A DNA stretch of 64,000 nt from Bombyx mori (GCF_030269925.1 NC_085124.1:2232001-2296000), one strand, 5' to 3'. Shown: positions 10,821-22,448, counted from the first letter of the stretch. A program made the numbers and translations. Notes: generated from the sequence alone by a model not told the origin.

Positions 10821-10876
10821 AAAACATGAAGAATTAAAGAAATATATAAAGCCATGTTTTTCGAAACCCTCAAATA

Positions 10877-11077
10877 TTTTTTTTGTTTTTTTATTGCTTA
10901 GATGGGTGGGACGAGCTCACAACCCACCTGGTGTTAAGTGGTTACTGGAGTCCATAGACATCTACAACGTAAATGCGCCACCCATTTTGAGATATAAATT
11001 CTAAGATCTCAGTACAGTTACAACGGCTGTCCCACCCTTCAAACCGAAACGCAATACTGCTTCACGGCAGAAATAGG
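10877..11077 (-). repeat. SINE-A, 3' part
   Basis: T-run, TTATTGCTTAGATGGG and body to TTCACGGCAGAAATAGG. It stops about 45 bases short of the usual body start. Confidence 0.9.
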
Positions 11078-11766
11078 AATAAAATTAATTGTAAACCCAA
11101 CTAATTTATTTGAAGTCAAGTACCAGGACGTAGGTATACCAGCAAAAATAGGTAACCGGTCACTAAGATATATCGCAGTCGCCGTAATGATAATAGCATA
11201 GCGATGATAAATTATATCGTGTTATTGACTCAATGCACTTACAGTAACGCGTGAGTCTGTTTGGAATCTATCTTCATCTGAATAAAAAAAACAATTGTTC
11301 TTTATATGTTTGTCCTCGATATATGGTTGCCTAAACCTAAAACATAACATAACTAAACTATGGTTTCCTAAACCATATAACTAATTGAAAGTAATTTTGA
11401 ATTGATGAAATTAACAACGTCTGGGCGTACTGTAAGCCGAAATGCGTAAGAAAAACCTTACTATTTCCGCGAAAAATACCGGAGCAAAATTTGGACAAGA
11501 GCAGAACATGAAGGAATGTAGTCATTAGCCAGCCAGCGTGTCCTTCATGTTCGTGATTTTAACAACGGCCAATCGACGCTCGTAAAGTGATAGTTATTCG
11601 CGACTTAACTGAAATAAGTCTGATTTATGCAACAATCCTAAAAATAGCTCGGACGATTGCGAAAACCTGCGACAATTATCTGGTGCTTTGCAATCGTCTT
11701 GGGATTTTTGCAATAATCTAATTTGTCTATCTAAATAACCTAATTCCTCAAAAACATTATCATATA
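11078..11766. other. Gap, nothing recognised
   Basis: AT-rich. The minus-strand open frame at 11594-11884 runs into the neighbouring Helitron and has no family motif. Confidence 0.5.
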
Positions 11767-12202
11767 CTAGCCGCCTGCTCTGGCTCCACCCGGGTCTTAA
11801 CAAAAATTTCAAAGATATTTGACGTTGTTTTATTTTTTTAAATAAAATAACACTTATTGCGGCATAACTATAATAGTCAGACAATTATGCTGTCGGGACA
11901 CTTTTTATAAATAATTATGTTTTCTACAAAGTCGTAGTACATTATTTTATTCTATCATCAATAGTTTTCGCAGGGCACGCGATGTAAAGAATATTATGGG
12001 TATTTTTTTACACCTTGGCTTACATTATTGGAATTTTAGTAAGGATCCCTAATTTTTTTCCAAAAAGATTATAGCCCATGTCACTCAAGAATAGAGTAGC
12101 TTCCAAACAGTGAAAGAATTTTTCCAATTGATTCAGTAGTTTCGGAGCCTATTCAATACAAACAAACAAACAAATCTTTCCACTTTATAATATTAGTATA
12201 GA
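11767..12202 (-). mobile_element. Non-autonomous Helitron, 436 bp
   Basis: On the minus strand it starts TCTATACTAATATTATAAAG and ends GAGCAGGCGGCTAG, flanked by A and T. It is the same family as 14061-14497 (437 bp, opposite strand) and 63837-64000. Confidence 0.82.
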
Positions 12203-12489
12203 TAAATAAAAAACAGGGAATTTTATATTACAAATGTGGATCGCAAACTTGGAACGTCAGTGACAAGTAGAAAGCTGAGAGTCTCTCAGAATGTAATGGA
12301 GAGAAAGCATCCTCATTATTAGAATATAAGATGTAAATTTAAATGGTATAAGACATAAGATATAAGATTAAAGCTACTTATGTTACAAGTACAGTAAATA
12401 AACGGGAATTGAACTGGATAAGTTATGAACAGAAGTGAGGCACAAAAATGGTCAAAATATATCATTATCGTGAGAAGGTATGAAAGATG

Positions 12490-12530
12490 TCTCCCCACCT
12501 TTTTTCTGTAGTAGAAAAAAGGTGGGGAGA
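12490..12530. repeat. Perfect hairpin, 18-bp stem, 5-base loop
   Basis: The left arm 12490-12507 (TCTCCCCACCTTTTTTCT) and right arm 12513-12530 are exact reverse complements around the loop GTAGT. No transposon end was recognised around it. Confidence 0.9.
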
Positions 12531-12680
12531 ACAGACTAAGGAAACAGCTGGGCTACTATGCAGAAGAGAAGATACGAACAGAAAAGTATGGGATACTCTA
12601 GGGGATGCCATGCCAAAGGGAAATCTGATAATCCGAAATACAGGATTTTTGAATTTGATTACGAAAATAACCGTTAGTTG

Positions 12681-12736
12681 AGGGAGATCATTAAGGTTTC
12701 TACGAATTAGGGAGATCATTAAGGTTTCTACGAATT
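12681..12736. repeat. 28-bp perfect tandem duplication
   Basis: The unit beginning AGGGAGATCATTAAGG is repeated twice without mismatch (12681-12708 and 12709-12736), so it is probably recent. Confidence 0.92.
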
Positions 12737-13493
12737 TGCAAACGCACAGCTTTTGTTAGTTGTAGAAAACGTTCGCTATTAACTATTTAATTTTGACTGC
12801 ATCATTGCTAGAGAGTTTCACGCCTACGGTCGCCTTTTCATGAGGACTTGTTATTATTAGAGCATTAAGGCTTGTATTCTTTGAATTCCAGGATTTTGAA
12901 CGATATTTTAACATGTGTTGGTTTTCACATAAAGTGATTTTCACAATATAATAGATAATCTCGAAGAATAGTTTCTGATTGCATTTGGTTTAATATCAGA
13001 ACAGAGGATTGATTTCGTGAAGCCATTCGGTGAATTAGATTAATCATTGAAGATGACCAGCTGATGTGATCTACTTCGGATGTCAATCATCCTTTAATGT
13101 TCTAGTATTGGGATAAATATTTTCTTTTTATCGGCTATGGATAGACTGGTTTATGGTCCTGTACAGGCTACCAGGTCCCATAGAAATGGTGGTAGATCGT
13201 AATGTGAACACTCAGAGATCTCAGCCCTATTTGGAACAATTTCCATTACAGTTTTATTATTACTAGAGTACCTACTTGGAGTAATAAAATTAAAACAGAT
13301 TAAAATATATATATTGTTCTATTGTTACATATAAGCCATAAGTGATTTAAAAATAAGTTAATTTCAGTATGAGCAATAATAATCAATTCAAAGCAATTAT
13401 AAAATTAACTCTAAAACTACTCAATAAATGTAGGTATCTTATTCAAACCGATCGTTGGAAATTCTCAAACCCTTTAAAATATTGTAGTAGCAT

Positions 13494-13627
13494 AGATTCT
13501 GCGAAACACGGCTCTTGCTAGGGTTCGTGTTATCAACATCGTCAGGTTTGAACCCCGTGAGCTCACCTACTCGCCCGGTTACGCTGGTATGATTTTACAA
13601 GACAATCAGCTTAGGTAGCAAAAAAAA
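13494..13627 (+). repeat. SINE-B, 3' part
   Basis: AGATTCTGCGAAACACGG, GGTTTGAACCCCGTGAGC and CAGCTTAGGTAGCAAAAAAA are in the expected order with the A-tail. Confidence 0.88.
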
Positions 13628-14060
13628 ATTACCACGCTGTGAGCCGCAAGTGCGTGTTCTTTTAATAGCAGTAAAAACACTTTTTTTCATTTCACATGTT
13701 TGCACCAAATAGTTCGCAAAGCAAGCAATAATTTCTCATAAAAAAAACTCACATTGAATATTAAATTAATTTTAATGCGAGAGAGAAAAATATATGTTTG
13801 TAATTTAATGTATACCAAGTATATATTGCATGCCAAGGCTGCCTGCAGAGCCTGCACAACTATTGAGAAATATTCTCTGGCATAGCTACAGTAACACGCG
13901 TTCACAAATTGAAAAAATCAAATTATGCAGGAATCATAGTCAGAGAGCGTAAATTTCAGTTCAAGTAAACTTTAAAACAGCTTCCCATGCTCAGAGAGAT
14001 AATTTTTAGTGTATTGAACAACTTATGGTAATTTTTTTAATAATCTATACTTCTATACTA
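13628..14060. other. Gap, nothing recognised
   Basis: AT-rich with no supported gene. A short TCTATACT string at 14052 precedes the next Helitron and may be a remnant 5' end. Confidence 0.45.
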
Positions 14061-14497
14061 TCTATACTAATATTATAAAGAGGAAAGATTTGTTTGTTTG
14101 TTTGTATTGAATAGGCTCCGAAACTACGGAACCGATTTGAAAAATTCTTTCACTGTTTGGAAGCTACACTATTTCCGAGTGACATAGGCTATAATCTTTT
14201 TTGAAAAAAAAATAGGGATCCTTACTACAACTCCAATAATGTAACCCAAGGTGTAAAAATATTACCTAAATATTCTTTACATCGCGTGCCCTGCGAAAAC
14301 TATTCATGATAGAATAAAATAATGTACTACGACTTTGTAGAACACATTATTATATACAAAAAGTGTCGCGACAGCATACATCTAACTATTATAGTTAGTA
14401 ACTAGTATAGCAATAAGTGTTTTTTTATTAAAAAAAAAAAAAACAGCGTCCTTGAAATATTTATTAAAGACCCGAGCAGAGCCGGAGCGGGCCACTA
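14061..14497 (+). mobile_element. Non-autonomous Helitron, 437 bp
   Basis: It starts TCTATACTAATATTATAAAG and ends GAGCCGGAGCGGGCCACTAG. It is a full-length relative of 11767-12202 in the opposite orientation. Confidence 0.83.
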
Positions 14498-14966
14498 GTA
14501 TTAAATAATTTTGGTTATCCCAGCACAGTTCGCTATGCCCTTTCCGAGTTTTATATTTGTACGGGGATCGAACGCTCGAAAAGAAGCAACAGAGCTGTTT
14601 AATGGGTTCGACTCTGATATATCCACTCTAAGATCTCAATAAACGTTCATGAATGACAATGACAATGACACTGACATTTGCGAGCCCACTACAGGCCCCA
14701 CCACCGTCAGAACGTAGGCTCTGACATTTTTCTATTTAAATTTCGACACGATGAAATTTTGAACGTCCAATAAACCTCAGAATGCGGTAGAATGGCCTTG
14801 AGCAGAGAGCGATGGCGGAACATCGTGAGACACATCAAGTCTGCCCCCTCCAACACTACATGACGATCACGACCACTCAGTCAAGAGTGACACGATTGAG
14901 AAGAATAAGAAACCTTAGAACTGGATAGTATATCAAAAACGTCTCTCTCTCTTTTGTATAGATTGA
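14498..14966. other. Gap with a possible LINE 3' remnant
   Basis: 14780-14920 reads like the last codons of a decayed LINE on the plus strand (GCAGAGAGCGATGGCGGAAC gives a RERWR-like start). A TGACAA reiteration lies at 14655-14680. Neither is strong. Confidence 0.3.
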
Positions 14967-15246
14967 ATTTTTTTTTTTTTTATAAATAAATAAATATTTA
15001 CTAACAATCACGCCACGTTAACTAGTCCCGTGCTAAGTTCGTAAAGAACTTGTGTTACAAGTACCAGATAACGGAAATAAATATAATATTTTTATTATAC
15101 ACATACATATATTTAATATACCTACAACACCCATAACCCCGGAAAGACATTTATATTTATCATACAAATATCTTCCCTTGGCGGGATTCGAACCCGCGAC
15201 CCCCTTGTGTAGTGACCATGTCACTTACCACTACACCAGACGGCCG
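14967..15246 (-). repeat. SINE-D copy
   Basis: All landmarks are present on the minus strand: ACGGCCGTCTGGTGTAGTGG, the B box GGTTCGAATCC, TAACACAAGTTCTTTACG, and a tail of TAAATAAATAAAAA type. Confidence 0.9.
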
Positions 15247-15698
15247 TAAAATAATATCTTTGAAACATTAGTACGATTTGGAATTCGAAATGTTCAAATC
15301 ATAAATATCCGTCTCACGTCTCCATTATCGAGAAATTTAATTTCAAGCTAAAAAGTTTATTTCCACGTAGCGCGTCAATATAGAGGCGCTTACGTAACTA
15401 TTTACAGAGCAACGTCACTTGGTAAACACGTGATCTTATCTCTACATTAATGTTACTCCGAGACTTGGTTTTATCATGAGATTCGCCTAATACTTAAGTT
15501 TTACATGCGACCTTCGCTTTAATAACGCTTTATAATGTTTACACAGTATTTTAGACTCTAAAAGTATTATACGCTAAGGTTTTAAGACGTTCGCCGCTGT
15601 TGTTCTTCTGAATTGAATGCCCAATACGTAGGAACCTTTCGCAGAATTTTCATTAAGTCGGATAGGTATATTAAATTTGTACTTAATATTTTTGAAAT
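15247..15698. other. Gap, nothing recognised
   Basis: No gene or repeat family was seen. Confidence 0.5.
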
Positions 15699-16157
15699 CA
15701 CGAAGTCGTCGTGGCGTATAAGATAACTTAACGTCCAGTGCATTCGTATCTATCGATGCAACGGTGTTCGAATCTCGCAGGTGGGTACCAATTTTTCTAA
15801 TGAAATACGTACTTAACAAATGTTCACGATTGACTTCCACGGTGAAGGAATAACATCGTGTAATAAAAATCAAACCCGCAAAATTATAATTTCCGTAATT
15901 ACTGGTGGTAGGACCTCTTGTGAGTCCGCACGAGTAGGTACCACCGCCTTGCCCATTTCCGCCGTGAAGCAGTAAAGCGTTTCGGTTTGAAGGGTGGGGC
16001 AGCCGTTGTAAATATACCGAGACCTTATATCTTAACTTATATCTCAAGTAGGGTGGCGCATTTACATTGTAGATGTCTATGGGCTCCAGTAACCGCTTAA
16101 CACCAGGTGGGCTGTGAGCTCGTCCACCCATATAAGCAATAAATAAATAAATAAAAA
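15699..16157 (+). repeat. Full-length SINE-A
   Basis: The head (CGAAGTCGTCGTGGCGTATA, GTGTTCGAATCTCGC) and full body end in CACCCATATAAGCAATAAAT. The A box is diverged, so this copy is probably old. Confidence 0.9.
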
Positions 16158-16656
16158 GGAGATAAAATTTAAAACTAGTTTGACCTACAAACATGAGAAG
16201 ACATCATCAAAACCCTGCGAAAAATTTGGCATACCTAAGTTCTATAAATATATTTGGCTTTAATCACTGTTTGCAAAATCATATTTGCGTGAAATGTGTT
16301 CACAACTCGCAGTCGATAAGCTCTTTAACAATGCGCTGACGTTGTTAATAGCATAGCCGTCTATCAGAACTCAACATTCTACATAATGCTCGAATTTTCC
16401 GCCTGGGAAAGCCATTGAATTTCCTGTTACGTAAATGAAAACCATACATATTGAAACGGAGCAGTCACGTTTATATAATTCGCCTCTTCTTCATATTTAT
16501 GTTCTAATCCCGGCTCGATCTGTTTTGTTACTTCACTGAGTACCCACCTACGCCTCATAATGCTATCAACACAATTGACGTCATACAGTACTTACCTAGA
16601 AGTCAAACGACTTTATCTATAAGTCTAAGATCAACAAAACCCTAGATTATTATTAT
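16158..16656. other. Gap, nothing recognised
   Basis: One TTGACGTCATAC string near 16575 matches a CRE-type octamer. No gene seen. Confidence 0.45.
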
Positions 16657-16820
16657 TCGGTTTGAAGGGTGGGTCAGCCGTTGTAACTATACTGAGACCT
16701 TAGAACTTATATCTCAAGGTGTGTGGCGCATTTACGTTGTAGATGTCTATGGGTTCCAGTAACCACTTAACACCAGATGGGCTGTGAGCTCGTCCACACA
16801 TCTAGGCAATAAAAAAAATA
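16657..16820 (+). repeat. SINE-A, 3' part
   Basis: It starts inside the body at CGGTTTGAAGGGTGGG and ends CATCTAGGCAATAAAAAAAA. Confidence 0.9.
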
Positions 16821-17019
16821 AAGATTATTTTTTCCTTTTTTTTTTAGTTCGGATACTAGGCTATTTAAATCTAAGTTGTTTGATTCAATTATTGTCTTGC
16901 GACTGATATCTTGTCGTACGTCATAAGGCTAATGAGGGTAGCCATAAGTTGAGGACTTAATTAACAGTGGGATGTGATAAATGAGGTAGTTGGAGTATGT
17001 TTTCCGTGGCTAATGCTAA

Positions 17020-17125
17020 TCTATAAATTAATACGTGAAGCAAAAACTTTGTATCCCTTTTTACGAAAATTGCGCGGACGGAGGAATATGAAATTTTCCA
17101 CACTTTAGAGAATATAGAGAAGAAG
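17020..17125 (+). mobile_element. Helitron 5' fragment
   Basis: TCTATAAATTAATACGTGAAG and GAAAATTGCGCGGACGGAGG match the first 110 bases of the Helitron at 8772-9192. The matching 3' end is not found nearby. Confidence 0.65.
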
Positions 17126-17971
17126 CTTGGTCAGTTTCTTGATAGTTAAAAAAATACGAAGACATGTCGTATTTTGCGTCACTTTATGCATGTAAATAGT
17201 CCGCTTGCAATAAAAAAACACGATACGGGGAACCCTTATTGAATTTTAGGATGACGTCGGTATATTAATAAAAAAAAAAAAACTACTTATTACACGGCAT
17301 AATATATGATCTATGAATAAAAACCCCAGAAATATATCGGCTCTTTAGTAGTGTATTTATTATATATTTTATACTAAAACATGCTTAGTGTTTTGTGATT
17401 ATATTTTACGAGTATACTAGAACATGTTTAGTGTTTTGTGATGTGATGTGATGTTATGTGATGTTATGTGATGACACAACTTGGGAACTCATCTAGCTGA
17501 TAAGAGTATCCCATTCACAAACCAGATCACAATACAACTTAGACAACACAACAATAAAATGTATTGTGATGTAATACTTATTTATCTCGAAAGATGATGA
17601 TATTAGACTAATCATATCTAAGGAACCATTTATTAAAGCTGAAACGGCAAAGAAGGCATTTTATGAACCACTGCGCACATAAACTTTATATCGGCGAGGG
17701 GGCGGAGTTATGACGTCAGCGGGTCGGAAATGAAATGACGTCAGAACTGTTTGCGGTAATGAAATATGTATTGATAATAGTGAACTAACTTAGTTATTTC
17801 TGTGAGCCTAAACTGACTTACATTGGATCATCGTCGTGCCATTTATAATGTCAGTCCTACTTGTTTCTAAAACATCATTATTATTGTTTTGACAGTACAA
17901 TAGGCTTCAACTATTGCAGGAATATCGCAAAAACAATTATATATAACCTTGAGTCAGTTTAGTCCATATAA
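17126..17971. other. Gap with short direct repeats and CRE-type octamers
   Basis: An approximately 50-base repeat containing GTTTAGTGTTTTGTGAT/GCTTAGTGTTTTGTGAT occurs at 17378 and 17424, followed by TGATGTGATGTTATGTG reiterations to about 17475. Two TGACGTCA octamers lie at 17711-17718 and 17736-17743. No gene was recognised. Confidence 0.5.
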
Positions 17972-18225
17972 TCTATACTAATATATAAATCTACAGTGGT
18001 TTTTACGGATGTTCCGTTATATCTACCTACTGAACCGTGCATACGATTGACTTGAAACTTGGTATCCATCTAGAAAATACATGTACTTAATGGATATGCT
18101 AATATTTATATGAGTGTTGGACTCTCTACACCAGTTGCGGGGGCGTTAATGATGAAAATCTTTGTGGGGGTGAGCAATAATAATGTCAATTTTAAATGCC
18201 CAGCGAAGCGGACGGGTACAGCTAG
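17972..18225 (+). mobile_element. Non-autonomous Helitron, 254 bp
   Basis: It starts TCTATACTAATATATAAATC and ends GGACGGGTACAGCTAG. Its interior (GTTCCGTTATATCTACC) differs from the other Helitrons, so it is a separate subfamily. Confidence 0.75.
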
Positions 18226-18946
18226 CTCGTTGATAAGTTTGCATATTAAAATAAATAAGATACTTTCCCAACCCATATTCTTATGCGGTCAATAAGTCCA
18301 TCTTGGCAAATAATAAATACTTTCTTTAGGAAGTACATTTGCTGGTGACCCGTAAGCCTCTACATCTTTACCAGAGCCGGTGAGCGAGCACGAGTTCAGC
18401 TAAGAGTAGGACTTTACCAATAAAATGAATTGAATAAGAGGTTTATTAAATTTTGGAGTATTGCAATATCTGGTACCCTCGCCTTAAAACATGTTACTAA
18501 TTTGGTTCTAAGCTCGTTTGAATCCATTTTCATTTTTATCCTTTTGTTTTTAATTTTATTTAATAAGTTTATTAAAAAAAAAAAAAACCTCAGATCAAAG
18601 AAGAACCGACAGTACAATCTCAACGGGCTTGCCTTATAAGACATAAAATCTTGGTAATCGAAGTGAAAAGTCGTCCGCCTATCTAAGACAAATGAGAAGA
18701 TCATGTTAAAGAACCAAACATCATGATTGTAGTCGTGACATTAATATAAAGCCTTAAAACTCTTCCTTGTTAGGATGTGATAAGGATAAATAAGCAAACG
18801 GGGCTAGATTTTTCGGCTCTTACAAAAAATATATCCAGAAATAGAAGCATCATATTAAATTAAATCGGGGCAAATTGTAAACATTTTGCGAAAACAACTT
18901 GTTTATGTTCCAGTAATGGCCTTTAGTGACCAAGAATTCGGAAGAA
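18226..18946. other. Gap, AT-rich, nothing recognised
   Basis: Open frames on both strands at 18414-18704 overlap each other and consist of low-complexity K/F-rich translation. Confidence 0.5.
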
Positions 18947-19258
18947 GTCATTACGGATCCTCCCGATCCATTAACGATGCTTTTAGGTACCACAAGCACC
19001 GGTCACCGTCCTCATCGAACCCGTCGCTTGCGACGAAGGGCTCGACGAGCGAATTAACCCATAGACACAGCCCACTGAGTTTCTCGCTGGATCTTCTCAG
19101 TGGATCGCGTTTCCGATCCGGTGGTAGATTCTGCGAAGCACTGCTCTTGCTAGGGTCAGTGTCAGCATCACTCCGGTTTGAGCCCCGTGAGCTCACCTAC
19201 TAGTTAAGGTTACGCTGAAATAGCCTCTCAATGCTATCAGCTTAGGTAGGAGAAAAAA
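18947..19258 (+). repeat. SINE-B, nearly full length
   Basis: It runs from TACGGATCCTCCCGATCC through TTAGGTACCACAAGCACCGG, the CGCTGGATCTTCTCAGTGG core and GGTTTGAGCCCCGTGAGC, to TTAGGTAGGAGAAAAAAAG. It serves as a reference copy for the family. The minus strand carries a spurious open frame. Confidence 0.93.
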
Positions 19259-19460
19259 AGATGCTATGCCAGAAGGCTTTTTCTGAAGAACAAACGAAGA
19301 CCGCTGTTCACATAAATCAGACAAAAGCTTCGGTCGAACGCGATACGAACAAAAGAACCTACAAGGTTCGTTACAATCAGACTTATTTTTAATTAATCTG
19401 AATTTAAATATCTTATCTTCTAGGTTTTGTTAAACAAATCTCTACTTAAATCTTATTCCT

Positions 19461-19773
19461 AGCGGTTGGGCGGTTTTTGAAGGGTACGGCAGCCGTTGCA
19501 CTCTAAAAATGAGATTTAGAATTCAGTGTGTTTAGTGCGAGTTTTTTACAGCGCCCCTAGCGGCAAACGTAGGCAAACGTTCCAACTCCATACAAATTTG
19601 AGTTAACTTTTACGCTATCGAGAACGTTAAAAAACTCTCACTAAGCACACATGTGTCTATCTACCTACCTATCGCTATCTGGCGACATTAATATTATTGA
19701 TGTCTATGAATTTCGGTAACCACTTAATATTACGGTTGGCCGTGAGCTCGTCCATTCATCAAAGCAATAAAAA
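19461..19773 (+). repeat. Degenerate SINE-A interrupted by a foldback element
   Basis: Body fragments (GAAGGGTACGGCAGCCG on the left; TAACCACTTAATATTACGG and CAAAGCAATAAAAA on the right) flank the family E insertion at 19525-19652. Confidence 0.7.
19525..19652. mobile_element. Foldback element, family E
   Basis: The ends AGTGTGTTTAGTGCGAG and CTCTCACTAAGCACACA are inverted copies. A longer inner arm (ATCGAGAACGTTAAAAAA) is present only on the right here, so the left arm is shortened. It is a non-autonomous DNA element with no coding capacity. Confidence 0.75.
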
Positions 19774-20103
19774 TCAAACTACGAAACTAAATTATACTGA
19801 ACTCCGAGATTTAACTCTATTATTAAGGACTGGTGTAACTCATTCACGCCTAGACTGTGTTTTACCTATTTCGATCTTCATCTTTAAATATGACTGTCAT
19901 ATATATGAAGATTATAAAGAAAATTATATACAAAAGAAGGTTAAGATATATAAATGAAGATTTATAATATTTTTCTGTATTGACAATCAATCTATGAAAC
20001 AACATTCTTAGGTTATACTTGCTTACGTGCTTTATATAGGACGACTCGACAAAAATAACTCATAGGGAGTGTGTAGTCAATAAATGAGCAGTAATCAATT
20101 TTT
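19774..20103. other. Gap, nothing recognised
   Basis: AT-rich. The open frame ending at 19957 starts inside the neighbouring SINE-A. Confidence 0.5.
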
Positions 20104-20329
20104 ACTGATGGTAGGACCTCTTGTGAGTCCGCGCGGGTGGGTACCACCACCCTGCCTATTTCTGCGGTTTTAAGGGTGGGGCAGCCGTTGTAACTATACT
20201 TGAGACCTTAGAACTTGTATCTCAAGGTGGGTGGCGCATTTACGTTGTGGATGTCTATGAGCTCCAGTAAACACTTAACACCAGGTGGGCTGTGAGCTCG
20301 TCCACCCATCTAAGCAATAAAAAAAAAAA
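20104..20329 (+). repeat. SINE-A, headless form with internal deletion
   Basis: It starts at CTGATGGTAGGACC and ends CATCTAAGCAATAAAAAAAA. About 20 bases around the GTGAAGCAGTAATGCG box are missing. Confidence 0.92.
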
Positions 20330-20335
20330 CTTGTA

Positions 20336-20384
20336 ATAGTGAACAAACTTATAATTTCAATGAATTATAGTCGAATTTCGACTA
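20336..20384 (+). mobile_element. Helitron 3' fragment
   Basis: AACTTATAATTTCAATGAAT and GTCGAATTTCGACTACC match the end of the Helitron at 8772-9192 but stop before CTAG. Confidence 0.55.
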
Positions 20385-21223
20385 CCAGTAAGAATAAACA
20401 CAAGTCAAACGAACGTTCTGTAAAAAGGATTCGATAAATCGTCTGTGAACGCACAAAAGTTTTAACATCGGAAGCGTCAAGGCGAACGAACAATTAAAAT
20501 TCCTAACAGGTACGTCTCCGAGAGCGAAGCGATTTCATTTTATGAAAACGGTACGTATGGTGTTTCTGCTTGTGTGAGTATTTGTACTGTTTGTGTGTTT
20601 TTCGACAGATGTCGCTAGTTTGATACGGAAATTTTAACCAGGAATATATTATCGTCTTCTCGCATTAAAACTGTAATAATCTCAAAACTTAGTCATTTTA
20701 CAGGAGAGTGTTTATTATCATGTGTTATTTTAATATTAATCATCTTAGCAACATTTATAATTTTTATTTTTTACCAGTTACATTTTCTGTCTTTTAAAGT
20801 AAGATCAAATTATGTATTAATTTTGTTATGTAGTAGTCAAAATTTAGGTAAACTAAAACTAACTAAACTAAAAAAAAAAACTAAACTACGCTCTTTTGAC
20901 AGTATTTATGACAAAAATACTGGTGATACCAAATGATTCCGCATATTAACTCAATTTCGAATATTTTTGGAAATTGTGCACTTTTAATGCGAAAAGACGA
21001 TCTGTGACGTCACGCAATCGAAAGCACTCTTCATCTAAAGCTTTAGCTTAGACCTGATAGCTCTGACACTATTGTTATTGCACGTTAGGGAGCTAGAGAA
21101 AAATCCGGACTGGAATAAACCTGCAGTATAAGTCCGTCTTTGCTTAAATTCAATCAAGGGCCGTGTCATTAACATTAATTAACTACATTAAGTGAATTCC
21201 AGTGATCGCAAATCTTTTTTTTA
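20385..21223. other. Gap, nothing recognised
   Basis: AT-rich, with one TGACGTCA octamer at 21005-21012. No gene or known repeat was seen. Confidence 0.5.
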
Positions 21224-21295
21224 CCGACATAACCCGGTCTGTTACCCCTTTCGACCGGGTATCGGGAAAAAAGATTTCCCAGCGTTAAAAAAAAA
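21224..21295 (+). mobile_element. R1-clade LINE, last 70 bp
   Basis: CCGACATAACCCGGTCTG, GACCGGGTATCGGG and CCCAGCGTTAAAAAAA match the 3' end of the LINE at 58861-60966. The flank that follows is shared with 26400-26515. Confidence 0.85.
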
Positions 21296-21416
21296 GATTT
21301 ATTTATATTGCTCCCCTCTATTTTTGCTTAATGGCTTTGAGCTTTGAGTATTTTGGATCCCGAAAAAAATACGTTGAACAGTATGTGCGATTAATTATCG
21401 CGTAGCCTCCGAACTC
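21296..21416. repeat. Duplicated flank, copy 1
   Basis: TATTGCTCCCCTCTATTTTTG, GCTTTGAGTATTTTGG and CAGTATGTGCGATTAATTATCGC reappear at 26404-26515 in the same order between the same neighbours. Copy 1 has no mariner. Confidence 0.85.
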
Positions 21417-21642
21417 TTTTTTTTATTTCTTAGATGGGTTGACGAGCTCACAGCCCACCTGGTGTTGAGTGGTTACTGGAGCCCATAGACATCTACAATG
21501 TAAATGCGCCACCCACCTTGAGATATAAGTTCTAAGGTCTCAGTATAGTCACAACGGCTGTTCCGTCTTTCAAACCGAAACGCATTACTGCTTCACGGCA
21601 AAAATAGGCGGGGTGGTGGTACTTACCCGTGCGGACTCACAT
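21417..21642 (-). repeat. SINE-A, headless form
   Basis: T-run and ATTTCTTAGATGGG to GTGCGGACTCACA. It is part of the same duplicated block as the copy at 26516. Confidence 0.9.
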
Positions 21643-22199
21643 GACAAAACTTCAATTCCTTTTTTTTGTGCATTACATTTTCTCTTCTGAAGGTAAAAAA
21701 AAACAGTATAAGTCTTTTTTTTTTGTTAAAAATAAAGCTAGTGAGCTGAGAAACAGAATATAAAATTTTATTTAACTGTTTTGTCTTTTTATTTTTATAC
21801 GAGAGATGTAACGAATTTTGTAGACGACCTGCGTTTTCATTAACACTTTTGTGTTATTCTTTTGTTAGTAGTGTTATGTAGTTTTGTTGTACTTTTTCCT
21901 ATCTGTATCTACTCTTTCATGTTGGCTGTAGCTTCCAAAGAATTCGGGAACTAAGTCAAGATGATCTCGCCCCTTATCGCCGCGCCCTGTTTCATGTCGT
22001 AAAACATGTTATTTGACATTTCTGTGTACAATAAATAATAAATAAGTTAATCCCAAATTGAAGTCACTCAGTGCTCCAACCACGCCCCGTACCTACGTCA
22101 TTAAAAGTTATTCATGGCGAGCGAGGACACGCGTGAGTTTTACAAGTTAAATAAAAGTAGCAGCCTTATTCTGTTGTATTTTATTTAATTATTATTTTT
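21643..22199. other. Gap, nothing recognised
   Basis: AT-rich with no supported feature. Confidence 0.5.
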
Positions 22200-22448
22200 A
22201 ATCTGTGGGTTTTTGAGTTTTTACCACGGCAACACTGGTCGTCATTTGACGGTGCCTTCGCGATTTGACATCTGTCACTTCTTCTTTTCTTCTCTGACGG
22301 AAATATACATCCGCGTGTCGTGCTCGCTACGGTTTTGACATTCCATTTTTTTTCCTACCGGCAACATACCTACGGCAACACTGATCGTGATTTGACGGTG
22401 CCTTCGCGACTTTTGTTGCCGTGGTAAAAACTCAAAAACCCACAGATT
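22200..22448. mobile_element. Foldback MITE, 249 bp, 34-bp inverted ends
   Basis: 22200-22233 and 22415-22448 are near-perfect inverted repeats (AATCTGTGGGTTTTTGAG... and its complement). Inside, a direct repeat GATTTGACGGTGCCTTCGCG-type block occurs near each end. No coding capacity is present. The terminal AAT/ATT may be part of the repeat or a 3-bp target duplication. Confidence 0.78.

Larger units (their letters stand above)
12203..13493. other. Gap holding a hairpin and a tandem duplication
   Basis: No gene recognised. See the hairpin at 12490-12530 and the 28-bp duplication at 12681-12736. The rest is AT-rich and unassigned. Confidence 0.5.

Noticed and set aside
15574..16194. 206-residue minus-strand protein
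   Set aside because: It is the antisense reading of a full-length SINE-A.
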